From Phycomyces nitens (lineage: Eukaryota; Mucoromycota; Mucoromycetes; Mucorales; Phycomycetaceae), in contig JAHRBC010000003.1 of assembly GCA_022702545.1 (NCBI GenBank), forward strand, positions 4,836,001 to 4,900,000: 64,000 nucleotides of DNA, in the 5' to 3' direction. The notes under the pieces were generated by a model. The model was not told the origin of the DNA and ran no database searches. It saw nothing but the letters and a program-made list of their open reading frames with translations. The number at the start of each line of letters is the position of its first letter. Position 1 is the first letter of the stretch. Positions 10,228-22,876 of the stretch are shown here, piece after piece. Made by a program: the position numbers and the translations under genes.

Positions 10228-13200
10228 GTGCCAAAGTATATCTTTTGTTTTTGTGTGTGTGAGTGATAGAAAGGCCGTTTGACTAACAAAATAATCCTAC
10301 TTTCCCACGTTCATATCTGCCTTTAAAACCCACATTTTTCTCAACTTATTTGTCATCCAGAGTGGCATTTAAAGATGTAACCAATAACTAATAGTTGTTA
10401 TATATAATATTCATATAAAATACAGGCAAATGCCATTCTAAAGATACTCGACCCACCAAAGCTTAGTGGTATACTTGCTTGTTAGGTTATTATGAAATGT
10501 CCAGAATGCAGGATTTATCAGCTTTTTTTTATTTCGTAGAGATCATCATAGATTACAAAAGGTAGTCTTTTGGCCCTGTAACCAATTGGGCCATCTTGTG
10601 CCTGGCTTGGTTTCTGTGTGCGTCAAAGATAATCTTGATGGAGCGGGGACGGGTATGCAGTATTAGAGTCAATGATCACAAGCATCTTCACGACTGGACT
10701 ATTTACTACTGCCTTGTAAAGGGGCATCCTTTCAAAGGCATGATCTTGTGTTGGATCTTTATTTCTTTGAAACTAAAGCATCATCATGCTTCAAATTTGC
10801 CACATATTTATCATTGGTCTTTTTGATTTTATTTTTTTGGAGCATTTGAAGGAGAAACCCCCCCAAAGACATGATATGCCCCAGCATAAGAAACAGACTA
10901 ATTTTTATATTGGGCTAATGACAGAAAACTACATACTTTCTAGCCTTCTTCAATGGGCCTCACATAGTTTTTTGGCGAATCTTGCATACTACTTGCATGG
11001 AGTATTCTTTTTTTTTTTGGGGTCTACTCTTTAATACCACTCTGCCATTTTTAACAAGCGAGATATTCAGCCTTTACATCAAATCTATTTATGAATAAAT
11101 ATTTCTCTCTCTTTCTCTCTCTTTCTTATCTACAACCGGCCTGGAATCTTTATTAGTAAATGCACAGACAATACAATGAATAAACAAGTTTATTCATTGA
11201 TCATGATACCAGCATCTTTAATAGCCATGACAATCAAATGCTACACTCATCCTTGAAAAGTACTATTAGAGACACTAAAATTCCTTGTTACTTTCAAGTA
11301 TGCTTCTTTTATAAACAAATGTATCGACTTTGGATACAAAAATACACTAAAGCACCAATCTAACATACAACTTATAAAACTTGTTTCGACAATAATCAAA
11401 AGCACTATACAGACAAATCCTCATAGCCATATAAAATCACTTGCAGCCCTGGCTCAAACACCCGGTACCTCAAAACTATTATAGGTCGATAATATATATA
11501 TATATATTTCCTTTCTATTAATTGATACCTAGTTTAAAATATTCGCATTCTGGAAATCTTTTGATGTCTTTGCAAGACTTTTTATGACTACGGTTTACGG
11601 ATCCGATCAGATATCTTCAACTTGATCAACTTTAATAAAGTGTATATACATGCTAAATCAATCTATAAAAATAATCAACTATGAAACTGAGACGAGCAGG
11701 ATATATAGCATTTATATATCTACATGACCTGTTTTTAATCATTTTTATAAATTAGATTGTCAAAAAAGAAAAAGATTCGCCTCCTTTCTAGCAAAAATAA
11801 AATAAAATAAAGAATAAAATGTTGCTTTTCTGAAATCTCCAATAAATATATATATATATAGGATGGACTCGAACGGTCTGTACCAGCGCGTTAAAAATTG
11901 TGCAAATGGTTTATATGCAAAGGGTGACATCAAATATCTTCAAATACCAACGTTTAGGAGTTATGAGGGGTTATGAGGGGTTAGAATCCGATACATTACT
12001 TGATTAATTCAATACAGCCGAGGATAGACCTCGATTTCCAGGGAATACAAGACCCCTAGTTCTGCTGTTATCGAGTAATTTGATAATTATCCTTGGCAGT
12101 TTGAATTTCATTACTCAATATAGAGTATTTTTGGATTCTGTAAAGTCCGGACACAAGGGAGTCTTACGAGCCTTATCGAAACTCAAATTGTTCTAGTTTG
12201 GATAGCTTATCGTTAAGCCCAACAGTTTTAAAATAATAATAATAACAATAATAGTAGTAGTAAAATATACGTTTTACTCTTTCTTTATTTAAGAATCAGC
12301 GTGTAGTATTTCAGGACCGTGCGATTCTCTACCAATTTCTCGAGCTATTTTTTTTTCGATAAGGCTATCCCCTCCTTTTTTGTTTCAATCAAGATTTTAT
12401 TTTATAAATATTCTAGTCTAGAGTTTAAAAAATTCCCAAGGCATACAACAAATTAACGTATACTACGGAATATGTCAAAAGAGACTTGTCAATGGCTCAC
12501 ATTGTGGTTTATAAATACTTTAGACGACTATGCTAACTGAACAGTCTGCAATTAAAACACTCTCATTAAGAGTATTTTGTAAATAGTTTCATATTGAATG
12601 TTAGAAGCTTACCCGTAAGTGAACTAATGTGTTACTCAGCTGTAAAAGAATAACGAGAAATAACAAGGGCGTGAAACAAATTGGTGAAAAGAATGCTTAC
12701 ACTAGTTATCAGAATAGCTACCTGTTTCTTAAAACTGTATTCAAATCGACCAAAACACATTATCTACTTGGTCAATCCGAGTTATACCAATAGTAGATGC
12801 CATATGTGAAGCCTGAATGATATCATACATAATTTTGAGTCTATATGTTGTGTACATTTACGTTTACATGGACAAGGGAAATAAAGGTATAAAACTAACT
12901 AACAAACTACTGAAATTGGACTATCTTTATGTATTACTTGGTCTAATCTTATTAAACAATCTGGATTGTAATAGAAAAAAAGAGCTCTAGTCAAAACAGG
13001 TTCAGCAACATTAAAGTCTTTGAACAATAGCAAATGAAGCTCGTCAATGTTGGCCCAATTCTTATATGTACATGGTACTAAAATGTTATTGTAGGGATAG
13101 ATTTAAACTGGATAACCTAAAGGCGCGTAACTTGAAATTAGTCAAACATACATGCAGATATATTGAACAAGAGTCAATATATCCCTTTATTTATGTGAGA

Positions 13201-15086
13201 ATCACATTGGTTCCAAGAAGTATCTTTACGTAATTTACTACATTCCATATTATATAAGCTTGACCGTACGTACAAAATTCATGTTTCTTTTCTTTACCAC
13301 AAAAATTAAAATTCAATGGCGTTTCTGTTTTATGTGCACAGAAGATTCTCCTCTGCCCCCCCTATCCTATTCCACAGTATGTATTTTTAAATATAATAGC
13401 AATAATAATAACAAAAACAATAATAATACTTTTAACTCGAACTATGTTCTACAATGTTCTCGATACATTCGATTATCAGTATATTTTGGTTGATATAATT
13501 GATGTTTCCTTTCTTTATTTATATTTAGTTTAATAACAAGAAGGGTATATAACTCAGGAGAAATATAGCTCTTTATCCCTTAAATTTTTATAGCATATAT
13601 ATACATGACTTTTTGGAAAAATATATGGCCAATCTCAAATGGGTGACATTATTCAACCTGACGGCTATAACCATATATTGATACAGTTTAAATTAAGTTG
13701 AAAGTTGTTAATATATGGCAATCAATATCGTGGTAATACCAAAGATATTATATTATCCTAAAAACTTGATAAAATTCAACCTCACAGTGATTCATTATAA
13801 GGAATACAGACTCTTGCATCTTTATATCTACTGGTATAAACATCACTTGCAAAGTGTATTATTTAAAGAAGACGAGAATAAAGAACTATAATTGATTATA
13901 ATATTACATAGATCTCCACCAGAATAAATAAGAGAATTCTTGTAAATATACGAGGCATTATCATTACCAAGGATAAACCAATTAGAGGCACCCATCTATC
14001 TTTATTAGCTTTCATATGATATTTTACACAAGATCTATAGATCCAAGTCCAGTATCAGACTTGTGGTGTGGGTTTTATCAATAAATAGTTTCAATAATTA
14101 AATTGATATCATCTACAAACAGTTGTGGTCAATACTAGAAGGGGTATTATTATACTTCAGTACAGTTGAAAGTGCGAATATATTAAGAGTGTCAATTAAT
14201 AAATATATGCAGCAATATTTAGTTTTTACTTGGTCGGATGTACGGCTACAATTTCCTGACCGGTATTGTATCAAGGCTTCCGTTCAAACACACGTATTTT
14301 GTTTTATGCTTCACACTTTTCAAGTATTATTTGATCCCATCAACCTAGAGATACCTTATACATACCTTTGAATAGCAATAAAAAATACCTCTTTCCCCCT
14401 TTATATCCTGTTTATTTAGGCAGATCTATTTCATTGTTTCTTATCCTTTATCTATTTTATGTCTTTATGATCTCACAAGACTCTTTTATTTAAAGAAAAA
14501 TAAAAATAAAATGGATTTTGCACGTATTGAAAACACAAGTCAAAAATAATAGTTGAATAAATCCACAAGAAATAGACTTGAAGTTCAATAAAAAAGACAC
14601 ACTGCTTATAGCAAAGTTTTGACATCTCTTGATTTTCCAAGGGAAACTATTAGGGATATCACAAAAGCCTTTAGAGGTGATGGTATTTCTAAGCCATAGG
14701 CATGCCTGGGAAGAAAAATAAAGGTTACAAATCAAACTCAAGCTACCATTGTTTGCTAACTTTACAGGAATCTATTCATTTCAATTACTTTCTCAACATT
14801 AAAAAATAGTGTATCCAAAAACCATTTCCTTGACTATGCTTTGTAAGAATATATATATATATATATATATATTCTTGGTTTTTAATTCTATTTACCAGTA
14901 TTTGGCAATTTAGAATAGATTAGATGTTTAAGAGAGTTTGTCTGTGATAGTGTATAAAGCCAAGTCAAGTCAAGGGTAGTGTAAGATGGTTGGAATTGAT
15001 TGATTGATTTTTTTTTAATTATTGTCCTTTCAATTGCTCAATTTTCTCCTTTAGCTTTCATTCAATTCTCATCTTCCCCATCACAA
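10228..15086. other. Long AT-rich gene-poor region
   Basis: Nearly 5 kb without a gene I can support. Open frames are all below 110 codons with poor composition. Visible structure is limited to a CT-rich microsatellite (about 11101-11130), short TA runs at 11492-11508 and 11847-11861, and an AT tract at 14846-14876 flanked by an inverted AAGAAT/ATTCTT. Probably decayed repeat DNA, but I recognise no element. Confidence 0.45.
14846..14876. repeat. AT dinucleotide microsatellite
   Basis: A run of about twelve AT units bordered by AAGAAT on the left and ATTCTT on the right, so the whole tract is palindromic and could extrude as a hairpin. Confidence 0.8.
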
Positions 15087-16458
15087 CAGCTTAGTCTTTG
15101 GTTTCTGCCACCGCTCAGTCTTCCCGCTCTGCTCAATATTGGCCTTTCTGCTCAATTCAATACTAGTACTTTGGTGCTGTTCCGTGCAAGTCTTTTCTCT
15201 ATGTTTAATCCAGGTTCTCTGCGTCATTCAATCCAAAATCTTCCAGACTTATTCGATCCTTGTTTGCTTTCATTGCCCAATCCCAACTTTTTTGTTCGTC
15301 TCAAGATCCATACCCGCTATCTGGGAGGGACCAAACAGGCTGTCTATCGACACGGATTTGCGGGCGGGAACCACGAGCACTTTGCCACAAGAGACATCCG
15401 GGATCACCGCATAGTCGTTTTTGGGGACCATTGGAACATCGTCAACGTCAATTGATACGGAAGAATCTGTGGAGAGATCGGCTCTAAAAATTCCATCAAT
15501 TGTGAGAGATATTTGTGGTGTGAACTCTTTGTTTGAATCCATAATGATATAGTCAGAGACATCCATAATGATATAGTCAGAGACATCCATGATGATATCG
15601 TCGGCGACATTGTCAAAGGCATCATCAAAGGTATTGTCAAAATATCATCAAAGACAGCATTATAATTCACAGCGTCAGTCTCCATCGGCTCAAAAAAAAA
15701 CCTAAGGAACCATCTCACAACCGTGAATCACTTTTTGCTCGAAAGCTTGGAGATCATCGACCGACCAATATATTGGCTGATATCCGTTTGGTTCTGCAGG
15801 ACTTATAGGGTCTAGGAACCCAGGTTCATCAGATGAGCGCTCTTCGGCAGGTACGTCTGTCTTGAACTGGACTTTAGTAACGTTCAGAAACAAATCCTTA
15901 GGAGATTCTGTGGGGGGCTGTTGATCTCCTGGTCCACCATTTCATCAAGGAACTTGGCATATGCCTTCATCATCCTGAGTTCCTCTGAGGATTTGCTATT
16001 CCAGAAGAAGCTGTGCGGTACGTGCGACTCGGTCTTCTCACAGGTCTCCGTAAGCTCATTTGTCATGTTGGTACCCAGAGGAGCATGTGTTTTCCTATCA
16101 GTACCAGCCATACCATCGGCTGGAAAAACTATCATGGAACTGACACCATTTTCTACAAAAGAGTAGCAGCGGTGTGGGATATATCCCTGAAAGTCTGCGA
16201 CAAAGGACAAAGAAGAGCCCCTACGTCGATGGATTTCACATCCAAAGACCAACCAGCAGATTCCAAAGAATCCGCGCAGTTTGACCCATGCCCAAGGGTT
16301 GTTTTTCCACTGCCCTTGATGTGACCCTCGGCCAGGCCTTCATCATCAAAGCTTGTATTATTGACTGGGGCAGCGTCCATACAAAGCGCAGAGGGACGTA
16401 TTCGTACAGGTTTACCCATGCTAAAATCAGAGGTCAGAGGAGAAGCGGCCAACACCGT
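15087..16458 (-). pseudogene. Frameshifted unknown protein gene, possible secreted protein
   Basis: Minus-strand coding-like sequence is spread over several frames. The first segment (from the ATG at 16458) has a short hydrophobic start and then Cys-containing sequence. A plausible 53-nt intron (GTGAAA donor at about 16228, TTTCAG acceptor) shifts into the second frame. That frame (to about 15915) passes into a third at a run of six C, where one extra base would restore continuity. Further breaks occur around a run of T near 15693 and within a TTTT run near 15640. A downstream segment encodes 24-bp repeats (VSDYII units) and then a Val/Ser/Asp-rich stretch ending at 15270. More coding-like sequence continues to about 15087. 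The lesions at homopolymers fit either gene decay or sequencing errors. No known domain. Confidence 0.5.
15541..15612 (-). repeat. 24-bp tandem repeat inside the frameshifted gene
   Basis: Two identical 24-bp units (15541-15564 and 15565-15588) and a third diverged unit (15589-15612). In the coding frame each perfect unit specifies eight residues of an Asp/Ile-rich repeat. Confidence 0.9.
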
Positions 16459-17722
16459 CATGAGGATAAGGAAGCAAAATATTGAAATAATTGTGTAAAG
16501 TAATTTGGCTAGCGAGAGTGCGTTATAAAGCTTGGGGTGTATTTTAAAATAAACGAATTGAGAAACAAGGAAAAAAAGAAGAAGACGGTCAAAACGCCTC
16601 TTTTTATAAGAAATAGGTGTTCTGCAATTACATCATCAATATCCTTGGCTTGATTATGATACAGATGGATTGAAAAAGAGCATGATTATATCTATATTTT
16701 ACTACTTTCGACAATAGTTTGTGGAAACCAATGTGACGGTATTGATCTATTGGCTGTAATTGACCCCATGTCAAAACGAATGGTGTGGTAGGCTATTCAA
16801 TTGATTATGAGTGAAAGTTAGTAGTTGATAAAATAAAGAGGTAAAGAAGTACAAAAAAACTAGACTTGTTGGTGTTTCTGTAACATTAAAAAGTCTAAGA
16901 AGAGCGATTTTGTGTTCTATTTTGTTACGGCGAAATGGCCCGTGCGTTATTTGGAAAGGAACATTAGGAACACGCAAATAGCTAGAAAGTCTGCCTTAAC
17001 AAGTGGCCGAGAAAAAGGGTATTCTAGACCAACGCAATCAACATTAAGATGGTGTAAATTTGTAGTGAATTACAAGATGAATAGAAATAAGCAATATATG
17101 TCAATTATATGGCAGTGAGTACATTTTAAAGAGATATTGCAGCTCTTAGGTGTTTTGATTAAATAAATATATCAGCACTACTAAAAAAAAAGAGCCAAGC
17201 TTAGTCATCTGTAATATTCAGTACAATATATAAATACCCAACTTAACAAGACTATTCGATTGCAAAGAGGTCGAAATATGATATCTGAACAAATAATTCT
17301 GTAGACTATATGCTCTTTAGCTGAATTGTCTTGCTTACAAATAGTGCTTGTACAATTTAATTAATGGGCTCTATTAAAAGCCGTATTCTAGTACCTGCAG
17401 ACTCCTAGTGGTAATAAGCTATCCCAATATTTGATAAATTAAAAGAAATACCTTTTTTTTTAACTTGATCATTGTATTTTACACACTTTTTATTTAATAA
17501 GCCATGTCTAAAAAACATATGGATATAAGCATACAGGATCATTACAAGCCTATTGACATTATTGATTCTCTCCAATGCTTCTTAATATACTTGAATTTCC
17601 TTATGTTTCTCTTTGACCGTTTAAACATACCTTATTCATGATCAAGTGATAAAAAAGAGAGAGAACTAGAAATATTCACACTAAGCACTCAGCTTCTGAA
17701 AAAGGAGTCCTTATTGCTATAC
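16459..17722. other. Intergenic DNA
   Basis: AT-rich. A TATAA box lies about 16522-16527 on the minus strand upstream of the frameshifted gene. Nothing else is supported; ORFs at 16771-17118 look random. Confidence 0.4.
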
Positions 17723-18195
17723 ATGGCTGGAATTCACAAATGTCGTAATGTTGATACAGAAATAGTACGCCATATAATTAAAAAATATTACAAAACCGGA
17801 TAGGTAAAAGAAAAGCCTCACGCAGGGAGACCCAAGATTCTTACCGCTAGATACAAGCAAAATCTTGAAATGATTATTATGAGAAATCGCAATCAAATTT
17901 TAGATGAGATAACAAAAGACATGAAAGGAATCACCAGAATATCCATATAAAAAACCCATTAGCAGAACCTTGTACAGTTTCAACTACAATATATGTGTTT
18001 CATTGTCAAAGCCTTTCCTGACCAAGACCAATATGAGTGTATGGTAAATGTGGACTTGAGAGACAATCAACTGGAAAGAAGAATTAAAAACAGTAATATG
18101 AAATGAGGAGTCTCGTTTTACTCTTTTTAAAAGAGACGGGCAAGAGCGTGTGTGAATAAAGCCTAAATAAAGGTGCTTTTAGACTGCCTCTGACA

Positions 18196-18226
<31 letters not shown>

Positions 18227-18655
18227 GAAAAGAGTATCAGTGATGGTGTGGGAATGTATTTGGTTTGAAGGCGTTGCCTTGTCTTTCTAGATAAGACCAT
18301 ATTCCAAGACAGATTCTAACCATCTTATGATACACTCTACAATGAGCTTATCAGCTATTAATTCCAAGAGGACAATGATATACCACATAAAGTTACAATT
18401 TTAAAAAGATGTAAAGACAAACTTGAGATATTCTTGACTGGCCATCAAAAAGTCCTGACTCGATTCCAATTGAGAACATTTATAGATTGGAGGATATTCA
18501 TTCAAGAGCATTCCAGCCTATAGCACAAAATCAGTTGAGAGAAGCCCTGACCAAAGAGTGAATAAGTATAAGAGAATATATAAAAAGTATGCCTTTTATG
18601 TATAACTTTTTAATGGAGCTTGCAATCGTTCAAAATTTCAAAGTTGCTCTTAGTT
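17723..18655 (+). mobile_element. Decayed Tc1/mariner-type transposase
   Basis: Conceptual translation in shifting frames matches the order of Tc1-family transposases. A helix-turn-helix end with KPHAGRPKILT (the GRP.KL basic motif) follows 17723. Then come a segment NEESRFTLFKRDGQERV (the DESRF/W..F..DG motif, first catalytic Asp replaced by Asn) near 18100-18150, a VMVWE segment near 18245, and DWPSKSPDSIPIENI near 18434-18475 (the DWP..SPD.NPIE motif). More than ten stop codons and an AAT microsatellite inserted at 18195-18226 show that it is long dead. Terminal inverted repeats were not found by eye. Confidence 0.8.
18195..18226. repeat. AAT trinucleotide microsatellite
   Basis: About ten AAT units, expanded within the transposase relic. 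Confidence 0.9.
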
Positions 18656-19120
18656 GATAATGATAGAAGCATTAGGATTATCAGAAAGAATGGCAAGAGA
18701 TATTTCAAAAATAATATTGTCAATACATAAAGGCTTTAGGTTTATTTTATGACCTAGGGCTGGTCTATAGAGAACTGTCCATCTGTTAATATTAAATGAA
18801 AACATTTCTCAAGGTAAATGGGTTGATTGCTTGGATAAGCACACTCTTCCGTCATATAAGAAATAATATCTCTTGAGCAGCTTTGACATTTTATCTACAA
18901 AAAGTCTAAATATTAATCATATTGAGTATATTTAGGCTTATAATGTATATAAAAAAAGAACATTCACAAGAATTGAGAAAAAGATAACTAATGTGGATGA
19001 GCTTGAGGTGGAAGATATTAAATTTTAATCGAAACTCTGATATCCCAAGTTTCTTTTGGCAAACATCTACCTATAATATAAATTACCATGAAATACTGCT
19101 AGATGATCCCGGTCATATAT
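18656..19120 (+). mobile_element. Second Tc1/mariner-like relic (C-terminal part)
   Basis: Directly after the first relic, another decayed frame contains an HTH-like start (ALGLSERMARDIS) and, at about 18910-19010, a segment reading NINHIEYI followed by AYNVYKKRTF and ITNVDELE. This corresponds to the NPIEHIW.YLKR and NV.ELE region of Tc1-like transposases. Stop codons interrupt it. It may be a separate element or a second copy in tandem. Confidence 0.5.
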
Positions 19121-20230
19121 ATATATATATACCTTTAACTTTGCTGGTATTTAATACATTGACAAAGGAAAATAACAAGTTGGTGAAAAAAGTTTAGACA
19201 AGTTCTATATAAAACTTACTATCCATAAGCATAACGCAACCATACTACATTTATGTGTAGAAAAGTTCTAGTACATGTATAATTGTGATTAATCTTGATG
19301 TTTTATGAAATATGGATTTATAATCAACTATACCTTAAGAAAATATCTAACTATCATAAGGATATTCTTCCAATAGGAAGTGGTGATATGGTAACGCAGA
19401 ATATTTATGTTATCTCTTTCTCTCTTTTTTTATTATTGCATCAATTTACGTTATAGTGTACGCCATAATAAATCAGTGTCGCGTCAGTTTTGGGTATTAC
19501 AGGACGGCAACGGTAATAGTATACTGGTTTTAAAAATATGAACATCGTTTCATTCAAACTCCTGGTATTTAGATCTTTTTTTTTTTCGGATTGTAGTTTT
19601 CGTAGAATTGTTTGGGTAATCAAGAGTTAGATCTTGTAAGAGCCACAAAGGTTACTTTTGATTGATATAAAGGCGAATGATATAAACTATAAGATATCCA
19701 GGGACAATGAACTCTAATATATGACATATTTTATGATACTTTGTACTCAACTGTCTTTTTGTACAGCGTATGGCCATCATATAATGGTTACCATCGACAC
19801 ATAAAGAACATGGCAATATTTTTCCGGCTACAAGGGCCAGACTACAAACCAAGATTCTCAATATTAACAAGACATATGGATTGTCTCCCTGAAAATCGAC
19901 CTCAATACAAGCAAAGATGAGTTTTGGATTTACTTGCGTGCTACAAATCTTGTAATACTTATTCTAGAGTGTCACTTTATACAACAGTTAAACAATAAAT
20001 GTTACTCTGTCATAGAACCTAAACTTTTCAAGGGTTATCGACATAGAATACTCAAATTCAAAACTTGAAGCACAGCACCAATTTAATTACAGCCAATTAA
20101 TAAGCAAATGTGCCGTTTGGAATTATAACGTATAATTTATTATACCGTAAAATAATGCGGAAAATGAATAAATACATATAAAAAGGTTCGTTGGTAAAGT
20201 TTATTACATCTTATTCTTATACAATTCAAT
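19121..20230. other. Intergenic DNA with ADH promoter
   Basis: AT-rich, no supported gene. The final 60 bases hold a clear TATAAAAA box at 20177-20184, 47 bp before the ADH start codon. Confidence 0.5.
20177..20184 (+). promoter_or_regulatory. TATA box of the alcohol dehydrogenase gene
   Basis: TATAAAAA 47 bp upstream of the ATG at 20231; spacing and sequence are typical of a strong TATA promoter. Confidence 0.6.
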
Positions 20231-21336
20231 ATGTCTGAAAACACTTTCCACGGATGGGCCTGCCCTGGAAAAGGTAAGCTTCTTTAACCAACCGTTGTCT
20301 GAAAGCAAGTTTTGCTTAGAATTTCAATTATATAGACAAACCCCTTGAGTGGACTGAATTGCCTCTGAAGGAGTTCGATGATGAGACTGTTGAGATGAAT
20401 GTCACTCACTGTGGTATCTGTGGATCAGATCTCCACACTCTTGACTCCGGATGGGGACCCACAGACTATCCCTGCGTTGTTGGTCACGAAATCACTGGTG
20501 TCTGCACACGCGTCGGTAAAAATGTAAAGCATATCAAGGCTGGTGATCGTATTGGTGTTGGTGCTCAGTCTGGTTCATGCCTCGAGTGCGAGAACTGCAA
20601 GAGTGGCAATGAGAACATTTGCCAGAAGAAGTCGGTTGGTACTTACAACAGCCGCTGGTACAATGGCGACAAGTCCTTTGGTGGATACGCAGACAAGTGG
20701 AGAGGCCACGAACGTTTTGTATTCAAGATCCCCGAGAACATGACCAATGAGATTGCCGCCACTTTCTTCTGTGCTGGTGTCACTACTTACTCCCCTCTCA
20801 AGCGCTTTAACGTCAAGCCTGGGGACAAGGTTGGTGTGATTGGTATTGGTGGACTTGGACATTTTGGTGTACAGTGGGCCAAGGCTATGGGTGCCAGCGT
20901 CGTTGCTCTTTCCCACTCTGATCGCAAGCGTGCTGATGCCAAGGAACTTGGCTGTGATGATTATATTATTACCAGTGATAAGGAGGCTATGGATGCGCAA
21001 AACGGAACATTTACACACATCTTGTGCACCAACTTCAGCACCACTTTTGACTGGGGTCTTTACCTCAGCCTTATCAAGGCCAATGGTTACTTTATTATGG
21101 TTGCTCTTCCCGAGAAGCCCTTGACTGATATCCCTGCCATGAGACTTGTTTCTCGCCAAATCTCTCTTGTCGGATCCTCCATCGGTTCTCCTTCTATGAT
21201 TGAGGACATGCTCAAGTTTGCCGCTACTCACAATATTAAGCCTTGGATCAGCAAGTATCCTATGAAGGAAGCAAACGAAGCTGTCAAGGCCATGAGAGAA
21301 GGAAAGGCTAGATATAGATTTGTGTTGGAGAACTAA
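20231..21336 (+). CDS. Zinc-dependent alcohol dehydrogenase, cinnamyl-ADH (ADH6/7) type
   Basis: A medium-chain dehydrogenase reducing aldehydes to alcohols, probably with NADPH, in the cytosol. Exons 20231-20273 and 20336-21336 (62-nt intron) give 347 aa, normal for the family. Catalytic zinc ligands are in HCGICGSDLH and GHEITG; structural zinc cysteines are in CLECENCKSGNENIC; the Rossmann motif is GIGGLGHFGVQWAK, followed by a Ser/Arg-containing loop (SHSDRK) that suits NADP(H). Codon use is strongly biased (C-ending), suggesting high expression, and a TATA box lies upstream. A degraded copy lies about 0.9 kb downstream. Exact substrate cannot be read from sequence. Confidence 0.95.
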
Positions 21337-22236
21337 GTGTTTGATCCTTGGTTAGATGTATATATAAAATATTATTTGTTAAAAAAAAAGAGTTCTTTTT
21401 TTATATATATGTTGTATTTGTGCTGTCAATATGCTTATAAGCTGATATATCTTATCTAAAATACTCTATGGGTTGCTTACTAATGATCTTGGAACTTTCA
21501 TGAATTGTCAATAGTGTCATTTCACCTTTTGTATAGTAGCTAATCTTGCAGAGAGATACTCATCCAAAAAGAATAGAATATTTGAAAGCTGTAAAGGCAT
21601 TCTATTGCAAATGTACAAAAAGTGACTAAGGGTTCATCTAAATAAAATGATAAGCTTTCTAGACTCACATGTATGATATATCAAGTAGACTCAAATAAAA
21701 GACAATAGGCCATATAATCAAAATAAAAATATATCATCAACCTTGATATTTTCTAAATATCCAAATGAGTTCAATTTATCACTGGTATCAAGCTTTATAA
21801 CCAAAAGATTCTTTATCAGAAGACATGCCTAAATAATCAATGTTGACATAAAGTCATTTAATTTATAGTAAATTGAATGCATATATTTTGACAGCCATGA
21901 CACAACCCAACTTTCCAAATGGTTTACCCTTTGTATATGAATAAGATAAGTAACCAGATCATGTCCGTTCCTTGGCTTATAGACCCAAAATATCTTCAAA
22001 TAGATCTCTTTTGATTAGATATATCAACAAATATCCTTGGAATTATAATCATAAAAAATATCTTGCGATTACTATTATATAAACAGCTTATGAATCCTAT
22101 CCTAATATGTATAAGGCATACGAATCATGTCCCAGAATATACATTGTGAAACAACTCTTGGATTTAATCAATTCAAAACCGACAGCTTGTTTAACATCAG
22201 AAATACAGAATCTAGCGCTCTTGCAGATAAATCTCT
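21337..22236. other. Intergenic spacer between ADH and its decayed copy
   Basis: AT-rich with no supported gene. An open frame begins at 22107 and runs into the pseudogene, but its first part is not recognisable. Confidence 0.4.
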
Positions 22237-22876
22237 TGACTGATTTGTCTTTGGAGGAACCAGGTGATAAAGCTATTGATAAAAGTGTTACTGTGGTATC
22301 TGCGGATCAGATCTCCACACTCTAGACTCTGGATAGAGACCTAATACTATCCCTGATCTGTTAGCCACAGAATCACTGGTGTCTGCACACGCATCGGTAA
22401 AAATGTAAAGCATATAAAGGCTGGTGATCATATTGGTGTTGGTGTTCAGTCTGGTTTATTACTCGAGTGGGACAACCCCAAGAGTGGCAATGAAAATATT
22501 TAGCAGAAAAATCTGTTGGTACTTACAACAGTCGCTAGCACAATGGCGACAAGTCCTTTGGTGGTGAAGGCCACAAAAGTTTTGTAATCAATATTCCTGA
22601 AAATACATCCAAGATTACCACCACTTTCTTTTGTGGTGATGTTCAATGAACCAAGACTATGAATGCCAGTGTTACCGCACTTTCCCGCCTTGGTCGCAAA
22701 CGAGCTGATACCAAGAAACTTGGTTATGATGACTATATTATTACCAATAAAAGAGGCCACAGAAACACAAAATGACATGTTTACACATAATCTGTGCACC
22801 AGGATTTTCAGACATTGATTGGCAAAGTTATAAAAGTCTTTTTTTTTTATCCAATGTCAATTTTATTATAATCTAG
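22237..22876 (+). pseudogene. Decayed tandem copy of the alcohol dehydrogenase
   Basis: Nucleotide-level similarity to the ADH at 20231-21336 is obvious over long runs, for example TGTCTGCACACGC and GGTAAAAATGTAAAGCATAT. The relic matches the gene from about codon 20 to about the coenzyme-domain middle. It has in-frame stops (the structural-zinc Cys codon before CAG is TAG), a deletion of roughly 20 nt after the GDKSFGG segment, and a deletion of roughly 90 nt that removes the GxGGxG coenzyme-binding loop. Substitutions are mostly transitions. It cannot make a functional enzyme. Position and orientation indicate a tandem duplication followed by decay. Confidence 0.92.

Noticed and set aside
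11861..11935. Possible minus-strand tRNA (GTTCGAGTCC B-box-like sequence near 11868)
   Set aside because: The T-arm does not pair properly around the motif and no acceptor stem or A-box could be placed.
15000..15455. 151-codon plus-strand ORF
   Set aside because: Antisense to the minus-strand gene relic, whose translation is more protein-like.
20575..21231. 218-codon minus-strand ORF inside the ADH gene
   Set aside because: Antisense shadow caused by codon bias of the ADH gene.
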